Below, in pieces: positions 10,314 to 20,480 of a stretch of 64,000 nucleotides of DNA (positions are counted from its first letter, which is position 1; every line of letters begins with the position of its first letter). A program made the position numbers and the translations under genes. Below the pieces are notes generated by a model. That model worked only from the letters and a program-made list of their open reading frames with translations. It made no database searches and had not been told where the DNA came from. The DNA is from Phocoena phocoena (lineage: Eukaryota > Chordata > Mammalia > Artiodactyla > Phocoenidae). Where the stretch lies: the NCBI RefSeq assembly GCF_963924675.1, contig NC_089239.1, forward strand, positions 36,354,437-36,418,436, given 5' to 3'.

Positions 10314-10686
10314 TTTGTTTGCTAGGGTTGCCATGGCAATTACCACAGACACGGTGGCTTAAACAACAGGAATTTATGTTCTCATGGTTCTGGAGGCTGG
10401 AAGTTTAAGATGAAGGTGGCGGCAGGGTTGGCTTCTGGTGAGGCCTCTCTCCTCGGCTTGCAGATGGCCACCTTCTTGCTGCACCCTCACATGGCCTTTT
10501 CTCTGTGTCCTCACATCCTTGGTGTCTCTTCCTCTTCTTAGAAGGGTACCAGTCATATCCTTAGGGCCCTACCCTTATGACCTCACCTTCACTACTTCCT
10601 TAAAAGCCCTACCTCTGAATACAGTCACCTTGGGGATTAAGCTTCATCATCTGTATTTTTGGGGAAAACAATTCAGTCCATGACAG
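10314..10686 (-). mobile_element. MLT1-like (ERVL-MaLR) solo LTR
   Basis: In reverse orientation: 'gtttgctagggttgccatgg', 'ggcttaaacaacaggaattt', 'gttctggaggctggaagttt', 'tcctcggcttgcagatggcc', 'tgaatacagtcacctt' and 'acaattcagtccatgaca'. The same order, complemented, is seen in the plus-strand copy at 12470-12896. These non-coding LTRs are old mammalian insertions. Confidence 0.8.
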
Positions 10687-11065
10687 GACCAGGCCTTGAC
10701 CGCTACTCAGAGAGCTGTCCTCAGTGTGGGCTACAGGGCAGCAGCAGGACGTACGGCAAGCTTGTGTAGAGGGGGAGAAGGACACATTCCCGGCCTGCAG
10801 TCGTACCATATGCGTTTCTTCACCATTCATTCTCGGCCATCTGGTAATTCACTTCACTCCCTCGCTCCCCTGCCATGTCACTGATAACTCAGAATCTGTA
10901 GAGTGTGAGTAGTGGGTTCTTTCTTAACTCTGGTTCCTAAGGTCATCAAAATGAAATCAAAATTAATTGAAATTGACAAGGCAGGACATTGTATAGGGAA
11001 AACTCTTAAAAGTATGGCTAAAGACCAAGTAGCTGAGGTCTATAACTTGCTCATAAAGTAAGTTT
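10687..11065. other. Unassigned non-coding DNA
   Basis: Nothing is recognised. Short overlapping frames of about 60 codons have no identifiable domain. Confidence 0.4.
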
Positions 11066-11080
11066 AAAAGGCCATCATAG

Positions 11081-11380
11081 GGCTTCCCTGGTGGCGCAGT
11101 GGTTGAGAGTCTGCCTGCCAATGCAGGGGACATGGGTTCAAGCCCTGGTCTGGGAAGATCCCACGTGCCACGGAGCAGCTGGGCCCGTGAGCTACAAATA
11201 CTGAGCTCTGCGCGTCTGGAGCCTGTGCTCCGCAGCAAGAGAGGCCGCGACAGTGAGAGGCCCGCGCACGGCGATGAAGAGTGGCCCCCCTTGCCACAAC
11301 TAGAGAAAGCCCTCGCACAGAAACGAAGACCCAACACAGCCAAAAATAAATAAATGAATAAATAAATTAAAAAAAAAAAA
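11081..11380 (+). mobile_element. CHR-type SINE, intermediate form
   Basis: The 5' part resembles the short young form ('gcagctgggcccgtgagc', 'gcgtctggagcctgtgctcc', 'gacagtgagaggcccgcgca'), but it continues into the long-form tail ('gaagagtggcccccc', 'acaactagagaaagccct', 'gacccaacacagccaaaaat'). The TSD 'aaaaggccatcatag' is perfect at 11066-11080 and 11381-11395. The copy is useful for reconstructing how the short form arose. Confidence 0.92.
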
Positions 11381-11395
11381 AAAAGGCCATCATAG

Positions 11396-11906
11396 TGGAA
11401 TATTACTCAGCCATAAAAACGAATGAAATAATGCCATTTGCAAGTCCACATGGATGGACCTAGAGATTATCATATTAAGTGAAGTAAGTCAGACAGAGAA
11501 AAACAAATATCATATGATATTACTTATATGTGGAATCTAAAAAAATGGTACAAATGAACTTATTTATGAAACAGAAATAGACCCACAGACAGAAAAAAAA
11601 TTTATGGTTACTAAAGGGGAGAGGACGGGGGAGGAATAAATTAGGAGTTTGGGATTAACAGATACACACTACTATGTATAAAATAGATTAACAAGAAGGA
11701 CCTACTGTACAGCACGGCGATCTATATTCAACATCTTGTAATAACCAATAATAGAAAAAAATCTGAAAAAAAATATATACATGTGTGCATATATATATTC
11801 CATAAATGTATTCCATGTACATATACATTCCATATATATATTCTTAATCACGTTGATGTATATTAGGAACTAACATAACACTGTAAATCAACTATAAATA
11901 AGTAAA
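11396..11906 (+). mobile_element. L1 3' end (artiodactyl/cetacean type)
   Basis: It starts in the last ORF2 codons ('ggaatattactcagccataa') and continues through 'gtgaagtaagtcagacagag', 'acttatatgtggaatctaaa', 'ctactgtacagcacgg' and 'gtaaatcaactataaat'. This is the classic 3' end of cetartiodactyl L1s, strongly 5'-truncated. A SINE has inserted at its 5' boundary. An AT-rich (atatat) patch occupies 11770-11860. Confidence 0.88.
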
Positions 11907-12469
11907 GGCAGGCGATTGTAGCAGATGATGTCTGTGCCCTGGCCATCGCCTCAGCCTTGACAATGTGAAGCACAAGCACCCAAAGGCCTCAGGGCTTTCT
12001 CCAGTCGCAGAGCCAGCTCTGCCTGCAGCAGGGGAGGGTGGAAATTTCAGATAATTAAGCAACTCAGCCCCACCCCAGTGGCCCCCAGCTGGAGACTGAG
12101 AAAGTATTCTGTTCCGCACTGACTCCCAGTGGGATTAAGCTCGCAACCACAGCGATGAGTAGCTTGATGCCCCACCCCACACAGGCTGCTTTCCTGCCCT
12201 GTCCTACTCCTCCCCTCTCCTACCTGTGTAGGAGCTTCCAAATAATGACTTGCTTTTCACCTTGTCTTCGTTTTTTTCCCACCCTCACAGATTACTTATT
12301 AATTACTTATTAATAACAAAAGAAATCTGGCAGACCCCACCCTAAGTGAACAAATTTAGCATCGCCAATAATGGGACAAACTGATTCAATTGGGAGTACC
12401 CCACATCACTTACGAAATATTCTCGACAAAAATCTTCAAGCTCAACTGAATCATATGAAACAATGACAC
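11907..12469. other. Unassigned DNA
   Basis: 12260-12320 has a direct repeat of 'attacttattaa' units. 12300-12469 ('ggcagaccccaccctaagtg', 'atcacttacgaaatattct') reads like an old interspersed repeat that I could not name. No exon evidence. Confidence 0.35.
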
Positions 12470-12896
12470 TATTACAGGTTGAATTGTGTTTTCCTCAAAA
12501 TTCATATGTTGAGACCCTAACCCCCAGTACCTCAGAATGTGACCTTATTTGGAAATAGGGTCTTTGCAGATATAATTAGTTAGGTCAAAATAAGGTCATA
12601 CTGGAGTAGGGTGGACCTTAAATCCAACAAGTGGTGTCCTCATAAGATTACCATGTGAAGACACAAAGGCAGAGATTGGAGTTATGTTATCCAAGGCCAA
12701 GGAACACCAAGAGCCACCAGAAGCTGGCAGAAGAAAGAAAGGATTCTCTAGAGCCTTTGGAGGGAGTGTGACCCTGTCAACTCCTTGATCTTGGACTTCT
12801 AGCCTCCAGAACTGTGAATCAACAAATTTCTGTTGTTTCAAGCCACCTGGTTTGTGGTACTCTGTTACAGTAGCCCTAGTAAACTGTTAACACACA
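12470..12896 (+). mobile_element. MLT1-like (ERVL-MaLR) solo LTR
   Basis: 'ggttgaattgtgttttcctc', 'aaattcatatgttgagaccc', 'cagtacctcagaatgtgacc', 'aaatagggtctttgcagata', 'tggacttctagcctccagaa', 'caaatttctgttgtttcaag' and 'gtagccctagtaaactg' occur in the order of an MLT1-type LTR in plus orientation. No internal region is attached on either side, so it is a solo LTR. Confidence 0.85.
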
Positions 12897-13546
12897 AATT
12901 CAGATTGTAGGATAGTCTACAAGACAACTAGTTTGATTCTTTAAACATATCCATGTCATAAACAGCACTAACAGAGAAAATAGGTGGGAGATTGTTCTAG
13001 GTTGAAGGAGACTAGGGAGACATGATAATTAAATGTGGTGTGTGACTCTTGATTAGATCCTGGCTATTAAAGGGACAACTGGGGAGATCTAAACATGGGT
13101 AGATAAGATTATTATACCAGTGTTACACTTCTTGGGTTTGCTAGTGCTGCTGTGGTTATACAGGAGACTTCCTCATTCTTAGGAATATGTGTCATGATGT
13201 CTACAACTTATTTTCAAATGGTTCAAAGAAAACTATTTTTAAAAAAATGGTCCTACATACAGACTGATCAAGCAAATGTGGCTAAACAACTGGTGATTCT
13301 AGATGAAAGGTAAATAAATGTACTACTCTTTCAACTTTTCTTTAGTTTTGTAAATTTTCAAGATAATAAGTTGAAGAAACTAGTATATGTTTTGTGGGTG
13401 GTTGTTTATGGCAACCACCATAAACTTTCACAGATATGATGCCTACACTTATTTTCTAACAAATTAACTAGTTGTGAAAAACTGGTTGACTTTTGTTCAA
13501 ACCACATCTTGTTTAAGTGGGCGGATATATGGGATATAAGAATGCA
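12897..13546. other. Unassigned AT-rich DNA
   Basis: No family, RNA gene or convincing exon is seen. Confidence 0.4.
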
Positions 13547-13663
13547 TCCCTGGCATTCCAGTGGTTGGGACTCCGAACTTCCACTGCAGGAGGCATGGGT
13601 TTGATCCCTGGTCAGGGAACCTAGATCCTGCATGCTGCACTGTTAAAAAAAAAAAACAAAAAC
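13547..13663 (+). mobile_element. Short tRNA-derived SINE (Bov-tA-like)
   Basis: 'ccctggcattccagtggttg', 'gactccgaacttccactgca', B-box-like 'ggtttgatccc', 'tggtcagggaacctagatcc', then a pure A tail. A short 'aatgca' duplication brackets it (13541-13546 and 13664-13669). This is an older, shorter SINE class of cetartiodactyls. Confidence 0.8.
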
Positions 13664-14559
13664 CAATGCAACCCCTTTGAGAAACCAGAAGGAAACTGAG
13701 CAGATCATCTAAAACTTATACCCCTTTGGGAGGTTTGCACCATTTCCTGCTCATATATGCCATCCTGCCTCTTAGGCAATCTAGACTCTAGATGTGTCAT
13801 GGGCAGACACCCCATAAAACCGACACACTCCCATACAAACACATGCAAGCACCACATCTAACAAGTAATTTTCTGAGTTTCAACTAACTTGTATTTTAGC
13901 CCTGAAAGACTGGTATCCCAGTTTTAGATTTCAGCATTCTTTTTGAGATTATTATAAAATGCTATGACCTTAACTCATGGAATAAACCTTTTAAAACGTA
14001 TTTTTCTCATTCAATTATTTAGGTTCAACGTTTACGTGACAGTGTTGAGAACTCTGAATATGTTTCCATCATATTCAAAGTATTTTTACTCTCTGGACTC
14101 CTCAGGGTAATTTTGGACATTATGACAAATATAAAAACCTGAATGGATGAATTTGTGAGTGCCAAGTAGTTATATTATGGCACTATAAAGACTCTCTCAA
14201 AAGGGTCCCCTCAATCATATATTAGAGTTCATTTCTAGAACATAAAATTTCATTTTTACACTGGGGAATCTCAGGAATAGTTGCTCTATATGGTTCCAGG
14301 CTTTGCTTCAAGCACAATAAGAAACACCACCTCTGGCATAACCATAAGAATACAAGAGTGAAGATGTACTGGTCTGGTCATAATTGTTAGCTGTAATGTC
14401 TATAATTTGACCATGTATATTTTAAGTAATTTATTTAAACATAATATTTTTATATTTAGTATCTAATATGAATAGAATATAAATTTCAATTGGTCAAAAA
14501 ATGACCAATGAGGGCGAGTCAGGTACAGACTATGTCTTCGTAGTCACTGTTGACTGTTT
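13664..14559. other. Unassigned AT-rich DNA
   Basis: About 0.9 kb without recognised repeats or RNA genes. No long frame on either strand. Confidence 0.4.
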
Positions 14560-16050
14560 CCACTTTTGGAAACTCCTCCTCCGCTGGCTTCCATGATACA
14601 CATTCTCTTTGTTTTCTTCTGACCTCTCTGTTTACTCAAGTTTATTCTTCCTTTGATGGTTCCTCTTCCTCCAATCACTGCTTAAATATTATCTTTCCCT
14701 GGAGACTTTACCTGATTTTCTCTTCATTCTACGCATTCTCTCTGAGGATCGTACACATGGTTCCACCTACCACTGAAGACTCCCAAATGTCTCCTTTGAG
14801 CCAACATTGCTCTTCAGAGCTTCAAAATCAAGTATGCTTCTTCCTGCTGGACATCTCTGCTTATATGACCCATAGGTACTCAAGCACAGCATGTCCAAAA
14901 CTCACATTATCTGTCCCCCAACTATGTTCCTCCTTCTGCACCCCAGTGCTCAGCAAGTGATATCTTTTTCCCCACACAAAACTTTGGGATTATCTGAGAC
15001 TTTTCTCTCTTCCTTGCCCAAAAATTAATTGTTCATTATGTCTATTGAAACTATAGCCTAAATATCTTTTAAATCTGTTATTCTCCATCTTCACTTTCAA
15101 TGACTTGATTGATGACTCAATATTTCTCTAATATTCCAAATTCATTTCCCTTTTTTGTGACTATTTGTGAATCTACTCCTTACACTATTGTCAGAAGGAC
15201 TTTCTTAATATGCAAATAATATCATGTCCCCTCACTGCTCAGATTCCTTTAATAGTACCTCCCCTTTATTCTCAGGGAATATCCAAACTCCTTAGAATCC
15301 TCTACATAGCTCTTTTTGATCTTGAATTTTACCCATTCATACCTGTTGTGTCACGATAATGAAGTGCATTTAATTTTCAAATCTCGCTCTACTGTCTCAC
15401 ACCTCTTTGCCCCTGCATATACTGCTTTCTTTCTCTGCAATGACTTTCTTCCATTTGCTTTCCTAGCTGACTCCTACTGTCCTTGAAAGAGTGAGCTGAA
15501 GCATCAGTTCATCTGGGAAGGCTGTCCCAGTCTGATTAGGCACTTCTCTATGTGCTGACATGCTATTCTGTTTATACATCTACCATGCAATATAATATAG
15601 TGATATTACTTTATCTTCTTGTCTGTGTCCTTCACTGGATCATGAAATTTCTAAAGTCAGAGTCTGCCTTTTTTTAAAAAAATTAATTAATTAATTTATT
15701 TTGGGCTGTGTTGGGTCTTCATCATGGTGCACGGGCTTCTCATTGTGGTGGCTTCTCTTGTTGTGGAGCATGGGCTCTAGGCACGTGAGCCTCAGTAGTT
15801 GTGGCACGTGGGCTCAGTAGTTGTGGCTCGCGAGCTCTAGAGCACAGGCTCAGTAGTTGTGGTGCACAGGCTTAGTTGCTCTGCAGCATGTGGGGTCTTC
15901 CCGGACCAGGGCTGGAACCCATGTCCCCTGCATTGGCAAGCGGATTCTTAACCACTGCACCACCAGGGAAGCCCCCAGACTCTGTCTTTTTAATCTCTGT
16001 ATCTGCATGGCCTGGCATATAACATTTGCAAACAAACATTTATTAAATGG
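14560..16050 (+). mobile_element. L2 LINE 3' region, interrupted by a SINE
   Basis: L2-type sequence runs from about 14560 to 15675 ('tcatgtcccctcactgctca', 'gcctaaatatcttttaaa', 'gagctgaagcatcagttcat', 'gaaggctgtcccag') and resumes after the SINE with 'cctggcatataacatttgca' and 'aaacatttattaaatgg', the usual 3' terminus. A 136-codon frame at 14550-14960 lies in it. It has no clear reverse transcriptase motif and is not a functional gene. Confidence 0.75.
15676..15975 (-). mobile_element. CHR-type SINE, long form
   Basis: In reverse orientation: a T/AATT-rich tail, 'gggctgtgttgggtcttcat', repeated 'agtagttgtgg' units, 'cagcatgtggggtcttcccg' and 'caccaccagggaagcc'. The TSD is 'cagagtctgccttttt' on the left (15659-15675 region) and 'cagactctgtctttt' on the right (15976-15990). 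It lacks the 'ctctagttgtggcgagcg' block found in other long copies. Confidence 0.9.
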
Positions 16051-16993
16051 AAATCTGTGTTAAAAACTTGCATCAAAGAAGAATTTCAGTGCACTGAGTA
16101 TTCAAATGTTACAGTTAATACTGAAGTTGAACATTGATGGTGATATCCACAATCAAATACTAGTTTTTCTCAGTGTCAAGTGACCAGAGATTTGTTGCCA
16201 TAGAGAGGAAAAAGTAAGTTTTAAAATGGTCTACTGGAATTTGCTATAATCGTTGTAAATTCTCTAATAACATTACAGTAGAACCATTAATAACAAGATA
16301 TTGTTCTGTTTTTCTAAGTTCTCAATATATTTTTACTTATATGAGAAACCCCTAACTATTTTTCAACACTCTGGATGTCACTTAAGCTTTCTAATTTGCA
16401 TTCAGTTGAACTGCACCTAGCTGGAGATTTAAAGAGGAAATAATCTTTCATCATTTATATAACAAGTGCTGTTGGTTCTACAATCTTTATGAGATTCATG
16501 TGAACCACTGATTTGTGACAACATCAGTTGACATTTTATAGATCATCAGAATCTTCCTCAGGGCAGAAATTTACAGTCTTGTTTCTAATAGCCAACAGTC
16601 ACAGAAGTATTCATTTACCTGCTAACATTTATATTCCTGAGCCTCACTGTACAACTTCATTGTACTGTATAATCTTTGACAGTACTTCTTTCTCCTATTT
16701 TCAATCATTCTTGGTTATGAAACTATAAAATTAAGAAAACATGAGTATTAGAATCTTCTTTTAACATCTTCCTTGACTATGCTTTTTCAACAGAGAAATG
16801 AAATGATTCAGCTAATATGGAGACTTACTTAAACCCTCCATTTCTTTTTATTCTCAGTCTGCTTCTTTCCAAGGAGAAGAGATACTTTGCTCTTCAGTAT
16901 GGAGGAAAAAGAATATTTACTCCTCTGGAATTCCACGTTAGGAACTAGAATCCTATTGAGAGTATAGTCTATAGCATTTCCTTTTGTTTAAAA
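16051..16993. other. Unassigned AT-rich DNA
   Basis: No repeat, RNA gene or exon is recognised. A 66-codon plus frame at 16528-16728 has no identifiable features. Confidence 0.4.
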
Positions 16994-17005
16994 AATATGG
17001 AGGAG

Positions 17006-17175
17006 GGACTTCCCTGGAGGTCCAGTTTGTTTGGACGTGGCACTTTCACTGCTAAGCACCTGGTTTCAATCCCTGGTTGGGGAACTGAGAAGCCACAAGC
17101 TGCGCAGCGTGGCCAAAAACAAACAAACAAACAAGCAAAATAAACGGAAAGTTTTTTTTTTTTTTTTTTTTTTTT
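17006..17175 (+). mobile_element. Short tRNA-derived SINE followed by a T run
   Basis: 'gacttccctggaggtccag', 'ggtttcaatccctggttgg', 'gctgcgcagcgtggcc', then a (caaa)n tail to about 17151. Before the right-hand TSD there is an uninterrupted T run of about 24 (17152-17175). The TSD-like 'aatatggagga' (16994-17004) matches 'aatatgggggaaag' (17176-17189). The T run between the A-tail and the TSD is unusual. Confidence 0.75.
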
Positions 17176-17189
17176 AATATGGGGGAAAG

Positions 17190-17539
17190 TTAGAAAGGAA
17201 TCCCCAGTATCCGAAGGTCAGGAGATACAATGATGTGGTAATGTGGAATCATAGTTCAGCACCACGGACAGCGGAACAGCGTTCCACTGCCCCCTCTCTG
17301 AGTTCTAAAAATATTCTGCCTGCGTATAATTACCTAAAATGAGTTGCACTAAATGTTCCTTTAGGATGGCAGAAGAAAAATATTAGAACTTCCATTTATA
17401 ATTATTTTTATCTAAGAGTTTAAAGTTAAGCTCAATTAAGTATATGTAGAGATAGGAGTATACATGTATAAGTTATAAATAAATAAGTACACATGTGCAC
17501 ACACACACACACACACACAGACACAGACACACTAGGGGT
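17190..17539. other. Unassigned DNA with a CA microsatellite
   Basis: AT-rich single-copy-looking sequence. A (CA)n run with GACA interruptions lies at about 17497-17531. Confidence 0.5.
17497..17531. repeat. (CA)n microsatellite
   Basis: About 12 CA units are followed by 'gacacagacacac'. Long pure CA runs are usually polymorphic in mammals. Confidence 0.95.
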
Positions 17540-17960
17540 GCATGCTCAAAATACCTTTACTGATATGTACACAATCAAATGAGTTTTGAGATTGCTACTA
17601 GAGATGATGGGGCACCACTGAAAATTTTGGCCAGGGAAATGACATGATGAAAGGAGAATTTGGGGAAAAACAATCTAAAAGCACTATAAGGGTTAGATTG
17701 GATAGAGTAGATGTTGAAGTTAGAAAGACTAGTTAGGAGGCTATTGCAAGAATCTAAATATCAGCGATAGGGTGGTGACATGGGGGAAGCAGAAAGCCAT
17801 ACAGATGTTGTAAAAGAAGAATCTTAAATATTAGGAATAAAAAATATCAAAGAATAAGTGGAAATTTTGAGCTAGGCTGGGTGGGAAGGAGCAAGGGGAA
17901 TCAGTTATGAGACGTGAACCACACGGTAATTGCCACTGACAAAAAGGCCCATGTAAATAA
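17540..17960 (+). repeat. Old medium-reiterated repeat, copy 1
   Basis: 'gggaaatgacatgatgaaag', 'gactagttaggaggctattg', 'caagaatctaaatatcagcg' and 'agggtggtgacatggg' match a familiar mammalian interspersed repeat. The more 3' part of what looks like the same family is at 60730-61340. I cannot assign its family name with confidence. Confidence 0.5.
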
Positions 17961-18356
17961 TGCAGAATCTACAGTATTATCTTCTTGAACAGGAGAGTTA
18001 AGATCCTGAAAAAGTCCATAGTAGGAGATACATAGTTGAATAACTTAAAACCTTATAGGAAAAAAACAGAATTGTGGGGCAAGGATTGTACCCAAACTTG
18101 TGAAAGCTGTATGAATTTTTATGTTCAGAAAAATAAAATGATAAATACTGAGACCCCTCTGAGTAGTTTTGTATCCACAAAATAAGTAATAAATATTAGA
18201 TAAGAAACAGCAATCAATTAAGGAAATAGCAATAAAATGTACATATATATGGAACTGGTAGTAATAATTACTATAAATTATTTTCATTTGCCAGCTATAA
18301 TATACTGGGAACTTTTCAGGTACTTCCTCACCCGTTTTGAAGACGTGCCTTGAAAT
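17961..18356. other. Unassigned AT-rich DNA
   Basis: No repeat or exon is recognised. Two overlapping minus frames of 60 and 80 codons are rich in Tyr, Phe and Ile, which reflects AT-rich composition. Confidence 0.4.
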
Positions 18357-18370
18357 TTGTTTTTATTTAT

Positions 18371-18662
18371 TTTTTAAAAATTAATTAATTAATTTATTTT
18401 TGGCTGTGTTGGGTCTTCGTTTCTGTGTGAGGGCTTTCTCTAGTTGTGGCAAGCGGGGGCCACTCTTCATCGCGGTGCACGGGTCTCTCACTATCGCGGC
18501 CTCTCTTGTTGTGGAGCACAGTCTCCAGACGTGCAGGCTCAGTAGTTGTGGCTCATGGGCCTAGTTGCTTCGCGGCATGTGGGATCTTCCCAGACCAGGG
18601 CTCGAACCCGTGTCCCCTGCATTAGCAGGCAGATTCTCAACCACTGTGCCACCAGGGAAGCC
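18371..18662 (-). mobile_element. CHR-type SINE, intermediate form
   Basis: In reverse orientation it has the long-form tail ('ggctgtgttgggtcttcgtt', 'ctctagttgtggcaagcggg') joined to a body like the short form ('cactatcgcggcctctc', 'agtctccagacgtgcagg', 'ttgcttcgcggcatgtggga'). The TSD is 'ttgtttttatttat' (18357-18370) and 'ttgtttttactttt' (18663-18676). Confidence 0.9.
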
Positions 18663-18676
18663 TTGTTTTTACTTTT

Positions 18677-19044
18677 TGTTGGACAAATACATAATAAAAA
18701 ATCTCTTTGTTGCTGTTGAGTCTTATCCGCCAAATTTCTTTCTGATTTTTGACTCGGATATGTTGCTTTCTGTTTCTTGGACCCCACTGTGACTCCAAAG
18801 ATACAAAGTAATTGGGATGCTTAAGGCATAAAATCTTTGGGTAACCTTCAAATCACCTTAACCTTGGCTCTGCCCCTGACAAAGTAGGGCTAAACTACAT
18901 GACAACAGTGCACCTTAAAATTCTCCCACAGAACCTCTGTTAGCCTTTGTGCAACTAGAAGAAGTCCTCCCTTTGTGTAGATGCCGTCCTGAAAATCACT
19001 GCGTGCATTTCAGTCTCCCTTCTCACCATTGGCCAGACACCAAT
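18677..19044. other. Unassigned DNA
   Basis: No recognised repeat or exon. Confidence 0.4.
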
Positions 19045-19123
19045 GCACAGTGCACAGTTTCTGTTGTTTTAAGCCCCTCGGTCTGTGACATTCTGTTACA
19101 GCAGCCCTAGAAAACGAATTCAT
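19045..19123 (+). repeat. MLT1-like LTR 3' remnant
   Basis: 'cagtttctgttgttttaagc', 'gacattctgttacagcagcc' and 'ctagaaaacg' match the 3' end of the complete copies at 12470-12896 and 44109-44465. Upstream LTR sequence is not recognisable. Confidence 0.6.
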
Positions 19124-19669
19124 GCACCATCACCTCTCTCTCACCTCACAGCTACGGCCAGTTCACCAGAAGAAAATAAGGGCTGGTTCAAAGATGAGTC
19201 AACAGGCTATGTTGACGTGAGCTAAAGCAGACAGATGCTGCCCTGTAGATCCACTCAGAGATGGCCTTGAAAGGCAACGATTACACTGGGTAAAGCAATG
19301 GGCACTGTACCTAGTGATCCCTCTGTATCGAGAGAGAAGTGGTCGAAGGTAAGTATATATGTGGACTCTTGGGCAGTGGTGAACACTTTTGGCACATTTG
19401 TTATGGGCATCAGAGGGGTAGGTTTGGAAGGGAACAAGGAGGTCTATAGGGAAGAGACATATGGATGAACCTACGGAAGTGGACACAAAGTGTGAGGCTC
19501 TTTCCATTGCGTGGTAATGCCTAACAGAAAGCTTCTGCCACGAACAGGGCATTAAACAGCCAGGCAGATGGTATGGCTCATCCAGCTGATGTTAGCCAGT
19601 CTCTATCCTTGCCACCCCAGTGCTTGCAAAAGTGCTCATGAACAAAACAGCCAGGTGGCACAGAGGGAG
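19124..19669. other. Unassigned DNA
   Basis: No repeat is recognised. A 117-codon minus frame (19199-19552) has no recognisable domain and no supporting splice context. Confidence 0.35.
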
Positions 19670-19780
19670 ACTGTTATGGAATTTGCTCTAGCTGTTCCCT
19701 CTTCCTGGAACAGTCTTCTGCAGATTTCTCTGTCCTTCAAGCCCTGGACAAATCTTCCCTTCTCAGTGAGACACACCTGT
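19670..19780 (+). repeat. L2 LINE fragment
   Basis: 'gctctagctgttccctcttc', 'ctggaacagtcttctgcaga', 'caagccctggacaaatctt' follow the L2 3'-region pattern ('...tgttccctctgcctggaa...'). Confidence 0.6.
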
Positions 19781-20069
19781 AGAGGCAGAGTGATGTGTGA
19801 AGCAAGCGAAGTTTAAGTTGCCGGACACATCACTCACACAAGTCTCCATGAGGGCTGGAAGTTGCTGGTAGTCGAGTGTGGAGAACAGGACACGGGTTTA
19901 CAGTTAGGAAGTATTTCTATGTAAACGTTTCTGATAAATGGTTTAAGCAGAAGATAGGGACCTATACTCTGATGTGACTAATTTCTTATAATCTTTTCTC
20001 ATTCCACAAATGTTTGCTTTGGGGACTAAGTTTTTAATTCCCAATTTTGCATTTATTTCTTAAGGAGGA
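19781..20069. other. Unassigned DNA between L2 pieces
   Basis: No family is recognised in this spacer between two L2-like blocks. Confidence 0.35.
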
Positions 20070-20395
20070 AGCCCCCCAAACTTTACAAGCTTTGGGTACC
20101 ACAAAGCCCGGCTGTCCCTGCCTCTTCCATCCACTCTGTTTTACTGCTTTACTGCCCATTCCCCCATGGTGGCCTCATTTACCCTGCTTTAATTTTTCTC
20201 TTCTTTTTCCCATAGCCCTCATCACCTTTGAACATACTATTCGATTTACTGCTTGTTGCTTATTGTTTGAGCCCCCTCATTAAAATGTAAGCTCCAAGGG
20301 GGCAGGGGTCTTAGCATTATTCCTGGACTCCATGTACCTAATGCAGTGCTTTACACATAGCAGATACTCAACAAATATTAGTGGAGGAGAAGACA
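20070..20395 (+). mobile_element. L2 LINE 3' end
   Basis: 'ttaccctgctttaatttttc', 'cccatagccctcatcacctt', 'aaaatgtaagctccaagggg', 'gcaggggtcttagcattatt', 'cacatagcagatactcaaca' and 'aatattagtggagga' give the complete L2 3' terminus in plus orientation. Confidence 0.85.
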
Positions 20396-20480
20396 GAAGG
20401 GAGGGAGAGAGAAATGGAGGAAGGGAGCACGGAGGGAGAAAGGCAGAAAGGAAGGAGTGAAGGGAGGAAGCAAAGGCAGA
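20382..20480. repeat. GA-rich low-complexity tract
   Basis: (gaagg/gagg)n purine tract immediately 3' of the L2 end, probably grown from the L2 3' terminal repeats. Confidence 0.8.
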
